Assembly: GCF_000773975.1 (NCBI RefSeq)
Contig: NZ_JRUQ01000007.1
Span: forward strand, 1 to 64,000
Direction of reading: 5' to 3'
DNA: 64,000 nt
From: Erwinia typographi
Lineage (GTDB): Bacteria; Pseudomonadota; Gammaproteobacteria; Enterobacterales; Enterobacteriaceae
Part shown: positions 15,560 to 25,656 of the stretch, in pieces
Position numbering within the stretch: position 1 is the first letter of the stretch
Layout: every line of letters begins with the position of its first letter
Translations under genes and position numbers: made by a program
Notes under the pieces: model-generated
Seen by the model: the letters and a program-made list of their open reading frames with translations, nothing else
What the model was told of the DNA's origin: nothing
Databases searched by the model: none

Positions 15560-18244
15560 ATGGCCGTTACTAATGTTGCTGAACTTAACGCTCTGGTTGA
15601 GCGTGTCAAAAAAGCCCAGCGCGAATATGCCAATTTCACTCAAGAGCAGGTCGACAAGATTTTCCGCGCGGCAGCGCTGGCCGCAGCCGATGCCCGTATT
15701 CCCCTTGCTAAAATGGCCGTTGCCGAATCCGGCATGGGGATTGTCGAAGACAAAGTCATCAAAAACCATTTTGCTTCCGAATACATCTACAACGCCTATA
15801 AAGACGAAAAAACCTGCGGTATCCTCGGCACCGATGAAACCTTCGGTACTATCACTATCGCCGAACCTATCGGCCTGATCTGCGGTATCGTTCCGACCAC
15901 TAACCCAACCTCCACCGCTATCTTCAAGGCGCTGATCAGCCTCAAAACCCGCAACGGCATTATCTTCTCTCCGCATCCACGCGCTAAAGACGCCACCAAT
16001 AAAGCCGCTGACATTGTGCTTCAGGCCGCGATTGCTGCGGGTGCGCCAAAAGATATTATCGGCTGGATTGATGCGCCTTCCGTCGAGCTGTCCAACCAGC
16101 TGATGCACCATCCGGAAATTAACCTGATCCTCGCTACCGGTGGCCCAGGCATGGTTAAGGCAGCCTACAGCTCAGGTAAACCAGCCATTGGCGTAGGCGC
16201 AGGTAATACGCCGGTAGTGATAGATGAAACCGCCGATATTAAACGTGCCGTCGCCTCCATTCTGATGTCAAAAACCTTCGATAACGGCGTAATTTGTGCT
16301 TCTGAACAGTCCGTCATCGTCGTTGATTCTGCCTATGACGCGGTTCGCGAGCGTTTCGTCAGCCACGGCGGTTACATGCTTCAGGGCAAAGATCTGAAGG
16401 CAGTGCAGGATATCATCCTGAAAAATGGCGGTCTGAATGCCGCTATCGTCGGGCAGCCAGCGGTGAAAATTGCTGAAATGGCCGGTATTAAAGTGCCAGC
16501 CGATACCAAAATCCTGATTGGCGAAGTGAAACTGGTTGATGAGTCCGAACCTTTCGCTCACGAGAAGCTCTCTCCTACCCTCGCCATGTACCGCGCGAAA
16601 GATTTCAATGACGCGGTTAGCAAAGCGGAAAAACTGGTCGCGATGGGCGGTATCGGCCACACCTCGTGCCTGTACACTGACCAGGACAACGAGCGTGAAC
16701 GCGTCAATTACTTCGGCGACAAAATGAAGACCGCGCGTATCCTGATTAACACTCCGGCCTCGCAGGGCGGTATTGGCGACCTGTATAACTTTAAGCTGGC
16801 GCCTTCCCTGACGCTAGGCTGTGGTTCCTGGGGTGGTAACTCCATTTCTGAAAACGTCGGACCTAAACATCTGATCAACAAGAAAACCGTGGCTAAGCGA
16901 GCAGAGAATATGTTGTGGCATAAACTTCCTAAGTCTATCTACTTCCGTCGTGGTTCGCTGCCGATCGCCCTTGAAGAAGTGGCTACCGATGGAGCGAAAC
17001 GCGCCTTTATCGTCACTGACCGTTACCTGTTCAACAACGGCTATGCAGACCAGGTTGTCTCCGTGCTGAAATCTCACGGTATTGAAACGGAAGTGTTCTT
17101 CGAGGTTGAGGCTGACCCAACGCTGAGCATCGTGCGCAAAGGCGCTGAGCAGATGAACTCCTTCAAGCCGGATGTGGTCGTTGCGCTGGGCGGCGGTTCG
17201 CCCATGGATGCGGCCAAAATCATGTGGGTGATGTACGAACATCCTGAGACTCACTTCGAAGAGCTGGCGCTGCGCTTTATGGATATTCGTAAACGTATCT
17301 ACAAGTTCCCGAAAATGGGCGTGAAAGCAAAAATGATTGCTATCACTACCACTTCAGGAACCGGCTCCGAAGTGACGCCGTTTGCGGTCGTGACCGATGA
17401 TGCAACCGGTCAGAAATACCCGCTGGCTGACTACGCGCTGACCCCTGATATGGCTATCGTCGACGCCAACCTGGTGATGAACATGCCTAAGTCGCTCTGC
17501 GCCTTTGGCGGTTTAGATGCGGTAACGCACTCGCTGGAAGCCTATGTGTCCGTGCTGGCAAATGAGTACTCTGACGGCCAGGCGCTGCAGGCGCTGAAAC
17601 TTCTGCAGGAAAACCTGCCGACCAGCTACAACGAAGGAGCGAAGAATCCGGTGGCGCGCGAGCGCGTTCACAACGCGGCGACCATTGCCGGTATCGCTTT
17701 TGCTAACGCCTTCCTGGGGGTTTGTCACTCTATGGCCCATAAACTGGGTTCAGAGTTCCACATTCCACACGGGCTGGCTAACGCCCTGCTGATTTGTAAC
17801 GTTATCCGCTATAACGCCAACGACAACCCGACCAAGCAGACCGCCTTCAGCCAGTACGACCGTCCACAGGCCCGCCGTCGTTATGGCGAAGTGGCTGACC
17901 ACCTGCGCCTCACCGCGCCTGGCGACCGTACCGCGCAGAAGATTGAGAAACTGCTGGCCTGGCTGGAAGAAATGAAAGCAGAACTGGGCATTCCTAAATC
18001 CATCCGTGAGGCTGGCGTACAGGAAGCAGACTTCCTGGCGAAAGTCGACAAGCTGGCGGAGGATGCCTTCGACGACCAGTGTACCGGCGCTAACCCGCGC
18101 TATCCGCTGATTGCCGAACTGAAACAGATTATGCTCGATACGTTCTACGGCAACGCATATAAGGAAGTCTTCGCTAATATCGCTGAGGCTGTAGAAGCCC
18201 AGCCGGTTGCGACAAAGAAAGTCGAAAGAAAAGTGAAAAAGTAA
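15560..18244 (+). CDS. adhE: Bifunctional aldehyde-alcohol dehydrogenase AdhE
   Basis: Fermentative enzyme that reduces acetyl-CoA to acetaldehyde and then ethanol, regenerating NAD+; it assembles into long spirosomes in the cytoplasm. It is 894 residues long. The N-terminal CoA-acylating aldehyde dehydrogenase domain (about 1-440) has the catalytic cysteine in NGVICASEQS at residue 246. After a linker (KLPKSIYFRRGSLP), the iron-dependent alcohol dehydrogenase domain (about 450-870) shows GGGSPMDAAK and the metal-binding HSMAHKLGSEFHIPHG. The tail is lysine-rich. The ribosome site CATCAGGAG precedes the ATG. A strong terminator follows at 18256-18283. Confidence 0.98.
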   Translation: MAVTNVAELNALVERVKKAQREYANFTQEQVDKIFRAAALAAADARIPLAKMAVAESGMGIVEDKVIKNHFASEYIYNAYKDEKTCGILGTDETFGTITIAEPIGLICGIVPTTNPTSTAIFKALISLKTRNGIIFSPHPRAKDATNKAADIVLQAAIAAGAPKDIIGWIDAPSVELSNQLMHHPEINLILATGGPGMVKAAYSSGKPAIGVGAGNTPVVIDETADIKRAVASILMSKTFDNGVICASEQSVIVVDSAYDAVRERFVSHGGYMLQGKDLKAVQDIILKNGGLNAAIVGQPAVKIAEMAGIKVPADTKILIGEVKLVDESEPFAHEKLSPTLAMYRAKDFNDAVSKAEKLVAMGGIGHTSCLYTDQDNERERVNYFGDKMKTARILINTPASQGGIGDLYNFKLAPSLTLGCGSWGGNSISENVGPKHLINKKTVAKRAENMLWHKLPKSIYFRRGSLPIALEEVATDGAKRAFIVTDRYLFNNGYADQVVSVLKSHGIETEVFFEVEADPTLSIVRKGAEQMNSFKPDVVVALGGGSPMDAAKIMWVMYEHPETHFEELALRFMDIRKRIYKFPKMGVKAKMIAITTTSGTGSEVTPFAVVTDDATGQKYPLADYALTPDMAIVDANLVMNMPKSLCAFGGLDAVTHSLEAYVSVLANEYSDGQALQALKLLQENLPTSYNEGAKNPVARERVHNAATIAGIAFANAFLGVCHSMAHKLGSEFHIPHGLANALLICNVIRYNANDNPTKQTAFSQYDRPQARRRYGEVADHLRLTAPGDRTAQKIEKLLAWLEEMKAELGIPKSIREAGVQEADFLAKVDKLAEDAFDDQCTGANPRYPLIAELKQIMLDTFYGNAYKEVFANIAEAVEAQPVATKKVERKVKK

Positions 18245-18255
18245 AAGTTGCTTAA

Positions 18256-18283
18256 AAAAAACCCGCCAGCAGGCGGGTTTTTT
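18256..18283. terminator. adhE/tdk terminator
   Basis: AAAACCCGCC, an AGCA loop and GGCGGGTTTTTT form a classic intrinsic terminator directly after adhE. The upstream A run means it can also end tdk transcripts coming from the other side. Confidence 0.9.
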
Positions 18284-18369
18284 ATTGCTCAAATTCGTAA
18301 GGAAAACTAATCAACCTCTGAAATAACAAGCAGACTGATCTTTTACATTACCCTCAATATTCGCCGGAC

Positions 18370-18987
18370 TTATTTAGCGCCCTGCTTACCGTGTACCGCC
18401 TGCAAACTCCCCTGCTCAATTGCCGCTTTGTAATGCTTACGACAGACGGAAACGTAGCGCTCGTTACCACCAATGACAACCTGCTCGCCTTCTTTATAAG
18501 GCGCTCCGTCTTGATCGAGTCTTAATACCATTCCCGCTTTTCTACCGCAGTGGCAAACGGTTTTTAATTCCACCAGCTTATCTGACCAGGCTAATAAGTA
18601 CTGACTACCGGTAAATAATTCGCCACGAAAATCTGTACGCAATCCATAGCAGAGTACAGGTATATCCAGAGTATCAACAACGTCAGATAATGCTTTTACC
18701 TGTTCTCTGGTCAAAAACTGACTTTCATCCACCAGCACGCAGTGGATCGGTTCTGACTGGTGCTGAGCGTTAATCTCATCGAAAAGCGCACTGTGGTTAT
18801 TATACAATTTTGCTGGCGAAGAAAGCCCAATTCTTGAGCTCACCTTGCCGCTGCCAAAGCGGTTGTCTATCTCAGCCGTATAGACCAGCGTTCTCATTCC
18901 CCGCTCATGGTAGTTATAAGAGGATTGCAACAATGCGGTGGATTTGCCAGCGTTCATCGCCGAATAGTAAAAATACAGCTGAGCCAT
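18370..18987 (-). CDS. tdk: Thymidine kinase
   Basis: Type II thymidine kinase of the salvage pathway, which phosphorylates thymidine (and deoxyuridine) with ATP. It is 205 residues long, as in E. coli. The P-loop is [11 protein letters not shown] at about residues 9-19, and the Walker-B-like DESQFL holds the catalytic Glu. The zinc-binding lid has the pair CHCGRK and a later cysteine in VCRKHY. The gene is convergent with adhE and divergent from hns, the same neighbourhood as in E. coli. Confidence 0.97.
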   Translation of the reverse strand: MAQLYFYYSAMNAGKSTALLQSSYNYHERGMRTLVYTAEIDNRFGSGKVSSRIGLSSPAKLYNNHSALFDEINAQHQSEPIHCVLVDESQFLTREQVKALSDVVDTLDIPVLCYGLRTDFRGELFTGSQYLLAWSDKLVELKTVCHCGRKAGMVLRLDQDGAPYKEGEQVVIGGNERYVSVCRKHYKAAIEQGSLQAVHGKQGAK

Positions 18988-19518
18988 CAGCTCTCACTCC
19001 CCACAGGAAAATTTTCAAAGAATGGTCCGAATTGTACCACAGGGTTTAGTGCCCTGACGGCCTTTAATTTCCTGCGCGTGATCAGGCCGCGACCGGCAAC
19101 AGAAGGCGACATAACCCCGGAATGATGTTGAATTCTACCCATATTTTTACAAAAAACTTTTCCCCACTGTTGATTTTGTTGGCATTTAACCAATAAAAAA
19201 CAAAAATAGCCCTGTTAATATTCGTGCCATTTCTTAAATGGTCATGACGTCAACTGAAAGGAAACAGTGGGGTTTACCAACGGACTCTAATATACAGCGG
19301 TCGTTACGCCAGTGGTTAACAGTCCGCCAGGCGGTACAGCCAATGCCACGATTATTTTGCTAAACTTATCTTTTAAGATTAATAACAGCAGGGACAATTC
19401 AGCCACTGTCATTATTCTGAGTTTCTTACAAAATTATCTATTGCAGTTCCTATATTCGCGCTCTATTATTATCAGGCAGAACTATTCCCCCACCTTTATA
19501 ATTTTTGAGATTCATATA
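18988..19518. other. Divergent control region tdk-hns
   Basis: A 531-base AT-rich region with many A and T tracts and no convincing gene. Long, curved upstream DNA is normal for hns, which represses itself by binding such tracts. Individual promoter boxes could not be assigned with confidence. Confidence 0.6.
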
Positions 19519-19926
19519 ATGAGCGAAGCACTTAAAATTTTGAACAACATCCGTACTCTGCGTGCTCAAGCCAGAGAATGTACCCTGGAAACGCTGGAAG
19601 AGATGTTGGAGAAGCTGGAAGTGGTTGTTAATGAGCGCCGTGATGAAGAGAGCCACGCTCAGGCTGAAGTCGAAGAACGCACTCGTAAACTGCAGCAGTA
19701 CCGTGAAATGCTGATTGCCGACGGTATCGATCCTAATGAACTGCTGTCCACGCTGGCTACCGCGAAAGCACCCGGTAAGGCCAAACGCGCAGCCCGCCCT
19801 GCTAAATACAAATATACTGATGAAAATGGCGAATCCCGGACCTGGACCGGCCAGGGCCGTACTCCCGCAGTCATCAAAAAAGCAATCGAAGAACAGGGTA
19901 AGAAGCTGGAAGACTTTCTGCTGTAA
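19519..19926 (+). CDS. hns: Nucleoid protein H-NS
   Basis: Histone-like DNA-binding protein that silences AT-rich and horizontally acquired genes and bends or bridges DNA. The ATG at 19519 gives 135 residues (E. coli 137). Upstream in-frame ATG at 19312 lies in AT-rich DNA and is not a credible start. The N-terminal oligomerisation helices (about 1-80; [20 protein letters not shown]) are followed by a linker ([12 protein letters not shown]). The C-terminal DNA-binding domain carries the minor-groove motif [15 protein letters not shown] strong terminator follows. Sequence just before the start (GAGATT) is nearly the same as in E. coli. Confidence 0.98.
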   Translation: MSEALKILNNIRTLRAQARECTLETLEEMLEKLEVVVNERRDEESHAQAEVEERTRKLQQYREMLIADGIDPNELLSTLATAKAPGKAKRAARPAKYKYTDENGESRTWTGQGRTPAVIKKAIEEQGKKLEDFLL

Positions 19927-19950
19927 TTCATCTGCCCAGTGTTTCACAGG

Positions 19951-19976
19951 AACCCATCCCCGCGATGGGTTTTTTA
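19951..19976 (+). terminator. hns terminator
   Basis: AACCCATC, a CCCGC loop and GATGGGTTTTTT form an intrinsic terminator 24 bases after the hns stop codon. Confidence 0.9.
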
Positions 19977-20002
19977 TTGCCTTTCCTGCTGGCGTACAGG
20001 CG

Positions 20003-20027
20003 AAAAAAAAGGAGCCTTAGCTCCTTT
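20003..20027 (-). terminator. Terminator of the galU-ugd-epimerase group
   Basis: On the minus strand, AAAGGAGC, a TAAG loop and GCTCCTTTTTTTT follow the epimerase stop codon by about 20 bases. This is a good intrinsic terminator that closes the sugar-nucleotide gene set. Confidence 0.85.
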
Positions 20028-20045
20028 ATTCACCCACTGTCGCGC

Positions 20046-21053
20046 TTACACCTTATAGAAGGCGCGATACCAGCTGACAAAATTAGCAATACCTTCTTCC
20101 ACCCCAGTCTGAGGCTTAAAGCCCGTCGCGGCATAAAGCGCGCTGGTGTCTGCGCTGGTCTCCAGCACGTCGCCTGGCTGCATTGGCAGCAGATTCTTTT
20201 TAGCGGTGATGCCCAGCGCTTTTTCCAGCGCTTCAATATAGGCCATCAGCGTAACGGGATGACTGTTGCCTAAATTGTAGACTCGATAGGGAGCGGAGCT
20301 GGTCGCCGGGCTACCCTGTTCAACGGTCCAGCGTTGATCCGGCTGCGGAATAATCTCCTGCAAACGAACGATGGCTTCGACAATATCATCAATATAGGTA
20401 AAATCGCGGCGCATCTGGCCCCGGTTATATACGTCGATTTCTTCACCAGCGATCATCGCGCGGGTGAATTTAAATAACGCCATATCCGGCCTTCCCCACG
20501 GGCCGTAAACGGTGAAAAACCGCAGGCCAGTGGTTGGGATACTGTACAGGTGGGAATAGGTATGAGACATCAGCTCATTGGCTTTCTTGGTCGCCGCATA
20601 CAGCGACACCGGATGGTCAACGGAATCATCAGTCGAAAATGGCATTTTCCGGTTCAGGCCATAGACCGAACTGGAGGAAGCATACAATAAGTGCCCAACC
20701 TTATTATGGCGGCACCCTTCGAGAATATTGAGATGACCAATCAGATTGGCATCAGCGTACGCTAACGGATTCTCAAGCGAATAGCGCACGCCAGCCTGAG
20801 CCCCCAAATGAATCACGCGATCAAAAGCCCAGTCGCGGAACAGTTGGGCAACGCCCTCTCTGTCAGCAAGATCGAGCTTAATAAAGCTGAACAACTCATA
20901 AGGTTTAAGGAGATCAAGGCGGGCAAGCTTGAGGTTAACATCGTAATAGTCATTCAGGTTGTCGATACCGACAACCTGGTGACCGGCAGACAGCAGGCGT
21001 TCCGCTACATGGAAGCCAATAAATCCTGCCGCGCCGGTTACCAGATATTTCAT
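20046..21053 (-). CDS. UDP-glucuronate 4-epimerase-like NAD-dependent epimerase
   Basis: Short-chain dehydrogenase/reductase of the extended (GalE-like) group, 335 residues. It probably interconverts UDP-glucuronate and UDP-galacturonate in the cytoplasm. The Rossmann motif TGAAGFIGFHVAERL starts at residue 6, the serine triad is SSSSVYG and the catalytic pair lies in YAATKKANE. The sequence NDYYDVNLKLARLD after the first strands is typical of UDP-GlcA epimerases as opposed to GalE. It lies 14 bases after ugd, whose product UDP-glucuronate is the expected substrate. Context and sequence agree, but specificity is inferred. UDP-galacturonate would feed LPS core, capsule or exopolysaccharide. 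Confidence 0.88.
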   Translation of the reverse strand: MKYLVTGAAGFIGFHVAERLLSAGHQVVGIDNLNDYYDVNLKLARLDLLKPYELFSFIKLDLADREGVAQLFRDWAFDRVIHLGAQAGVRYSLENPLAYADANLIGHLNILEGCRHNKVGHLLYASSSSVYGLNRKMPFSTDDSVDHPVSLYAATKKANELMSHTYSHLYSIPTTGLRFFTVYGPWGRPDMALFKFTRAMIAGEEIDVYNRGQMRRDFTYIDDIVEAIVRLQEIIPQPDQRWTVEQGSPATSSAPYRVYNLGNSHPVTLMAYIEALEKALGITAKKNLLPMQPGDVLETSADTSALYAATGFKPQTGVEEGIANFVSWYRAFYKV

Positions 21054-21067
21054 ACTGCCCTCGTTAA

Positions 21068-22408
21068 TTATGCAATGTCGATAGAAGCGCCGCGGCCGAT
21101 TGCATAATAAACGAAACCGCGCTTACTGATTCTTTCCGGATCATACAGGTTACGACCATCAAAAATCACGGGTTCTTTCAGCGCATTTTTAATGACGTCA
21201 AAATCCGGCGCGCGGAAGTTCTGCCATTCGGTACAAATGACCAGGCCATCTGCACCCTGCAGAGCGGCTTCCTTGGTGCCCATCAGCTTCAGATCGCTGC
21301 GGTGACCATAGATACGCTGCGCTTCATTCATCGCTTCCGGGTCGAAAGCCTGAACCGAAGCGCCTGCCTGCCACAGTGTTTCCATCAGCACGCGGCTTGA
21401 CGCTTCGCGCATGTCATCGGTGTTGGGCTTAAACGACAGCCCCCACAGCGCAAAAGTTTTGCCCTGCAAATTATCAACGAAATGACGCTTAATGAAGGTT
21501 GGCAGTTTGTTCTTCTGCGAATCATTGACGTCTTCAACGGCCTGAAGCAGGCGTGGCTTGTAGCCAATCTGCTCCGCGGTACGGATCAGAGCCTGAACGT
21601 CTTTCGGGAAGCAGGAACCACCGTAGCCGCAGCCAGGATAGATAAATGAATAGCCGATACGGGAGTCAGAACCAATGCCCTGACGTACTTTCTCGACGTC
21701 TGCCCCCAGCCGCTCAGCCAGGTTGGAGATTTCATTCATAAAGCTGATTTTAGTCGCCAGCATACAGTTTGCGGCATACTTGGTCAGTTCAGCGCTACGA
21801 ATATCCATCAGGATCATACGATCGTGGTTACGGTTAAACGGCTCGTAAAGCTCACGCAGCAGTTCAACAACTTCATCATTGTCGGTGCCCACTACGATAC
21901 GTTCTGGACGCATACAGTCGTTAACGGCGGCACCTTCCTTGAGGAATTCGGGGTTAGACACCACGTCAAACGCGATTTCAGCACCGCGTGCCTTCAGCGT
22001 TTCTTCCATTACTGCGCGAACACGATCTGCCGTACCCACTGGAACGGTAGATTTGTCGATCACCACTTTGTGACCGTCCATGTGCTGCGCGATAGTACGG
22101 GCAACCGCGGTGACATATTTCAGATCCGCAGAGCCGTCTTCATCGGGAGGCGTTCCCACGGCAATAAACTGCATGATGCCGTGCTTAACACCTTCTTCGG
22201 CGTTAGTGGAGAACTTGAGGCGTCCGCTCTCATAGTTCTGCATAACCAGAGGCGTCAGGCCCGGCTCAAAAATTGGAATGATCCCTTTTTTCAGATTCTC
22301 GACTTTGCTTGCGTCGACATCGATACAAAGAACGTCATGTCCGACTTCGGCCAGAACCGCAGCCTGAACCAGACCAACATAGCCGATACCAAATACGGTG
22401 ACTTTCAT
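21068..22408 (-). CDS. ugd: UDP-glucose 6-dehydrogenase
   Basis: Oxidises UDP-glucose to UDP-glucuronate with two NAD+ in the cytoplasm. The 446 residues are longer than the 388-residue E. coli Ugd and match the longer form common in many other bacteria. The N-terminal NAD-binding [18 protein letters not shown] is at residues 7-24. The catalytic cysteine lies in [14 protein letters not shown]. The C-terminal substrate-binding domain includes [15 protein letters not shown]. It lies between galU, which makes its substrate, and the epimerase, which uses its product, all on the minus strand with short gaps. Confidence 0.96.
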   Translation of the reverse strand: MKVTVFGIGYVGLVQAAVLAEVGHDVLCIDVDASKVENLKKGIIPIFEPGLTPLVMQNYESGRLKFSTNAEEGVKHGIMQFIAVGTPPDEDGSADLKYVTAVARTIAQHMDGHKVVIDKSTVPVGTADRVRAVMEETLKARGAEIAFDVVSNPEFLKEGAAVNDCMRPERIVVGTDNDEVVELLRELYEPFNRNHDRMILMDIRSAELTKYAANCMLATKISFMNEISNLAERLGADVEKVRQGIGSDSRIGYSFIYPGCGYGGSCFPKDVQALIRTAEQIGYKPRLLQAVEDVNDSQKNKLPTFIKRHFVDNLQGKTFALWGLSFKPNTDDMREASSRVLMETLWQAGASVQAFDPEAMNEAQRIYGHRSDLKLMGTKEAALQGADGLVICTEWQNFRAPDFDVIKNALKEPVIFDGRNLYDPERISKRGFVYYAIGRGASIDIA

Positions 22409-22434
22409 TGAATTGTCCCGGTTAGAAATGAAAC

Positions 22435-23343
22435 TTACTTTTTAGTGCCAACGGTGCTTTCCAGCCACTCTTTAAAGTCGCTGCCCAGCGTATTATGACG
22501 CACGCCGTATTCGACGAAAGCCTGCATATAGCCCAACTTGTTACCGCAGTCGTGGCTTACGCCCTTCAGGTGGTAGGCTTCTACCGTTTCTTTGTCCATC
22601 AGCATGGCGATAGAGTCAGTCAGCTGGATTTCATCGCCCGCTCCCGGAGGGGTCTTAGCCAGCAGAGGCCAGATTTCGGCAGACAGCACATAGCGTCCTA
22701 CCACGGCCAGGTTAGAGGGGGCTTTGTCAGCTTTTGGTTTTTCAACCACGCCTACCATCGGCGCGCTCTGACCTGCTGACAGTTCCGCACCCTGGCAATC
22801 CACCACGCCATAGGCGGTAACGTCGGCAACGGGTTCAACCATAATCTGGCTGTGGCCGGTTTCGTCGAAACGACGCATCATGTCGGCCAGGTTCTCTGTC
22901 GCCAGGTTGGATTCATATTCATCAATGATTACGTCAGGCAGGATCACCGCGACCGGTTCGTTACCCACTACCGGGTAGGCGCACATCACCGCGTGGCCCA
23001 GGCCTTTGGCCAGCCCCTGACGCACCTGCATGATAGTCACATGCGGCGGGCAGATAGACTGAATTTCTTCCAGCAGCTGGCGCTTAACGCGCTTTTCCAG
23101 CATCGCTTCCAGCTCAAAACTGGTATCGAAATGGTTTTCAATGGAGTTTTTAGATGAGTGCGTCACCAGCACAATTTCAGTAATACCGGCTGCGATACAT
23201 TCGTTAACGACATACTGAATTAACGGCTTATCAACCAGCGGCAGCATTTCTTTTGGAATGGCTTTGGTTGCAGGCAACATACGCGTTCCCAAACCTGCTA
23301 CCGGGATAACCGCTTTTTTTACTTTGGACTTATAGGCAGACAT
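22435..23343 (-). CDS. galU: UTP-glucose-1-phosphate uridylyltransferase
   Basis: Makes UDP-glucose from UTP and glucose-1-phosphate, the central donor for LPS, capsule, trehalose and membrane-derived oligosaccharides. It is 302 residues long, as in E. coli. The nucleotide-binding [19 protein letters not shown] lies at residues 16-34, and a second motif is [12 protein letters not shown]. The ATG at 23343 has GAGAGG upstream. It is the first of three genes in the order of the pathway: galU, ugd, epimerase. In E. coli galU is next to hns without the other two. Confidence 0.97.
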   Translation of the reverse strand: MSAYKSKVKKAVIPVAGLGTRMLPATKAIPKEMLPLVDKPLIQYVVNECIAAGITEIVLVTHSSKNSIENHFDTSFELEAMLEKRVKRQLLEEIQSICPPHVTIMQVRQGLAKGLGHAVMCAYPVVGNEPVAVILPDVIIDEYESNLATENLADMMRRFDETGHSQIMVEPVADVTAYGVVDCQGAELSAGQSAPMVGVVEKPKADKAPSNLAVVGRYVLSAEIWPLLAKTPPGAGDEIQLTDSIAMLMDKETVEAYHLKGVSHDCGNKLGYMQAFVEYGVRHNTLGSDFKEWLESTVGTKK

Positions 23344-23539
23344 CTAAGTACCTCTCTTTATAGGCCGTTCAAGTTATTACTTGATATGTCGAGTTAAAAA
23401 ACGAATTGAGTATACCAGTGGAATCATGACGGATTTATCCTGGATGAACCCTTTCAGCATAAATTAAGACTATTACCCAAGTGTAAAGCTTATCTTTGGC
23501 CCTGTCTGCCCGACATAAACAGAAATCCTGACGAGTTGC

Positions 23540-24553
23540 TTACTCTGTGGACAGCATCAGCCGCAGCCTGCCGCCAGCGCCCCAAACCTGGCACTGCCAC
23601 GCCTTACAACGCTGGCTAATCTGGTTGAGATGGGTAGTGCCTAACGTACCCAGCGGCACGCCATTACTGAGCTGAATTTGATGGGTGTTGACGTTAAGAG
23701 TGGCGTTTAAACCAGCGGAAACGAGGATCAGGTTTTTTAATCCCTGATGGTAATATCCGACCAAAAGTGGGAACTGCCCTTTGAGATTGGCCTGGCGCAG
23801 CAGTTGGTTAACCTGCTTCAACAATCCGTTCAGCTCCGGTAAGCGCTGCGCCTGGCCGGATAACTGCTCCTGCAACAGGCCGTTGAACAGCGCCCTCAGC
23901 AGCAGCGCGGCCAGCACGCCGTTGTCTCCGGCTCGGGTAACGTCCAGACAGTAAAACGCCAGATCCTTTTCTGATAACGCGGCAATGTCCAGCACCAGTC
24001 CGGGCTGCTCGGCCATGGTTAACTGACGATAGTTAATGCGACAGTTGGCAATCTCCTGCTGTACCGGCGGTTGCAGCTGCTTGAGCAGTTTAGCGGCAGC
24101 ATGTGGATCGCGTACCAGCGCGTCCCAGTCCTGGAAAAGTTGCTCGTCCTCCTCAACTTTGGAGGTGAACATGGAGGGGTACAAACACTCATAGACGGCT
24201 TCACGCAGCCGCCCGAGATCTTTCAGTGGTTTCAGCAGAACGTCCTGTACCCCCAGCCGCAGAATATGCGCTATATCAGCCATATTCTCCGTGGCGGAAA
24301 TAACCAGAATAGGAAGCGTGTTACCTTTGCTGCGCAAATGTTCGACCAGCTTTAAACCGTTCATCCTGGGCATTTCCAGGTCGCAGATCATCAGGTCAGG
24401 GATGGACTGATTGAGCTTTTCCAGTGCCTGGAGGCCATCATCCGCCAGAATCATCTCCGCTCCCAGAGCAGAAAGATAGTTGTCCAGAAGAGAGCGGAAA
24501 ACGACTTCGTCTTCAACAATCAGAATCTTTTTTCCGCTTAATGGCTTGTCCAT
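23540..24553 (-). CDS. rssB: RpoS adaptor/response regulator RssB
   Basis: Adaptor that delivers the stationary-phase sigma factor RpoS to ClpXP for degradation; activity is tuned by phosphorylation and anti-adaptors. It is 337 residues long. The receiver domain (about 1-125) has the acidic pair ED at 14-15 and phosphoacceptor Asp58 in MICDLEMPRMNG. The C-terminal half is a degenerate PP2C-like domain. It follows rssA by 83 bases on the same strand, as in E. coli, where the pair is co-transcribed. Confidence 0.95.
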   Translation of the reverse strand: MDKPLSGKKILIVEDEVVFRSLLDNYLSALGAEMILADDGLQALEKLNQSIPDLMICDLEMPRMNGLKLVEHLRSKGNTLPILVISATENMADIAHILRLGVQDVLLKPLKDLGRLREAVYECLYPSMFTSKVEEDEQLFQDWDALVRDPHAAAKLLKQLQPPVQQEIANCRINYRQLTMAEQPGLVLDIAALSEKDLAFYCLDVTRAGDNGVLAALLLRALFNGLLQEQLSGQAQRLPELNGLLKQVNQLLRQANLKGQFPLLVGYYHQGLKNLILVSAGLNATLNVNTHQIQLSNGVPLGTLGTTHLNQISQRCKAWQCQVWGAGGRLRLMLSTE

Positions 24554-24636
24554 TATCCCCCCCTGTACACTGGATTAGTCAATAGTGGCTCATAAACCCC
24601 AATTGCGCCTCTCAGATTTGGCTGAAGTCTCATATT

Positions 24637-25554
24637 TCACTCATCCGGCAGCGCTTTTTGACGAACCAGCGGGAGTAATTCATCCATCTTTTTTTCAACA
24701 GCCAGCTTCCCGGCTTCAATGGCTTCCTCTGCGCGATGAAAATCGAGGGTGGAAATTTGCGGGCAAAACGGCTGGATTAACACGTCCGGCGGATCGCCAG
24801 CCATCCGGTTACGCTTCAGCCGGTTTTCCAGCACCTGAATCGACGTGGACATGATCTCCATTGCGCCGGGTGTCTGGTTGATTTTGCGCTGCGCAACTCT
24901 TGACAGGCCCTGACGCAGTCGGCCTCCCCAACTGGTGACGGAGGCTTTTACTTCATCTTCAGACTGCGGGGTAACCGACAGCAGATCCTGCTGCATCAGA
25001 TGGGCATCGTGCTGAAGGTCCACGGCGATCACAATGTCCGCGCCCAGCGCACGGGTTAACGAGACGGGGACGGGGTTTACCACCGCGCCATCCACCAGCC
25101 AGTAGCCATTATACGCCACCGGGGCCAGCAGGCCCGGCATACTACAGGAGGCGCGAACCGCCATATGCAGGTCGCCCTCGGTCAGCCACAGCTCCCGCCC
25201 GGTGCTCAGGTTGGTCGCCACCGCGCCAAAGCGCAGGGCGCACTCTTCAATATTGTCGTGAGGGACCAGCCTGCGAACGTGATTAAAAACCCGTTCGCCG
25301 CGCAGTAGCCCACCGCGCCGCCAGGAGAAATCCATCAGGCGGATAACGTCCCAATAGCTGAAGGAACAGACCCAGGTTTCCAGCAGCGGCATCCGATGGC
25401 TGGCATAGGCGGCGCCTACCAGCGCGCCAACGGAGCAGCCGGCAACCACATCGACCTTAATCCCCGCCCGTTCCAGCGCATTAATCACGCCAATATGCGC
25501 CCATCCTTTGGCGGCCCCTGATCCCAGGGCCAATCCAATCTTTACCTGTCTCAT
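24637..25554 (-). CDS. rssA: Patatin-like phospholipase family protein RssA
   Basis: Patatin-like serine hydrolase homologue; its substrate is unknown, although the gene is linked to rssB. It is 305 residues long. The oxyanion motif GSGAAKGWAHIG lies near residue 12, the nucleophile serine is in GCSVGALVG (about residue 42) and the catalytic aspartate is in DGAVVNPVPV. The gene is divergent from ychJ and upstream of rssB. Confidence 0.94.
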   Translation of the reverse strand: MRQVKIGLALGSGAAKGWAHIGVINALERAGIKVDVVAGCSVGALVGAAYASHRMPLLETWVCSFSYWDVIRLMDFSWRRGGLLRGERVFNHVRRLVPHDNIEECALRFGAVATNLSTGRELWLTEGDLHMAVRASCSMPGLLAPVAYNGYWLVDGAVVNPVPVSLTRALGADIVIAVDLQHDAHLMQQDLLSVTPQSEDEVKASVTSWGGRLRQGLSRVAQRKINQTPGAMEIMSTSIQVLENRLKRNRMAGDPPDVLIQPFCPQISTLDFHRAEEAIEAGKLAVEKKMDELLPLVRQKALPDE

Positions 25555-25656
25555 TCTGCCTCTGGCGTTTGCTTAACTTACAAATGGCATCATGGTGACC
25601 GCTCGGTTACCATGACGGCCAAAATCATTCGGCCTTTCACACTCACTGGAGCCTAC

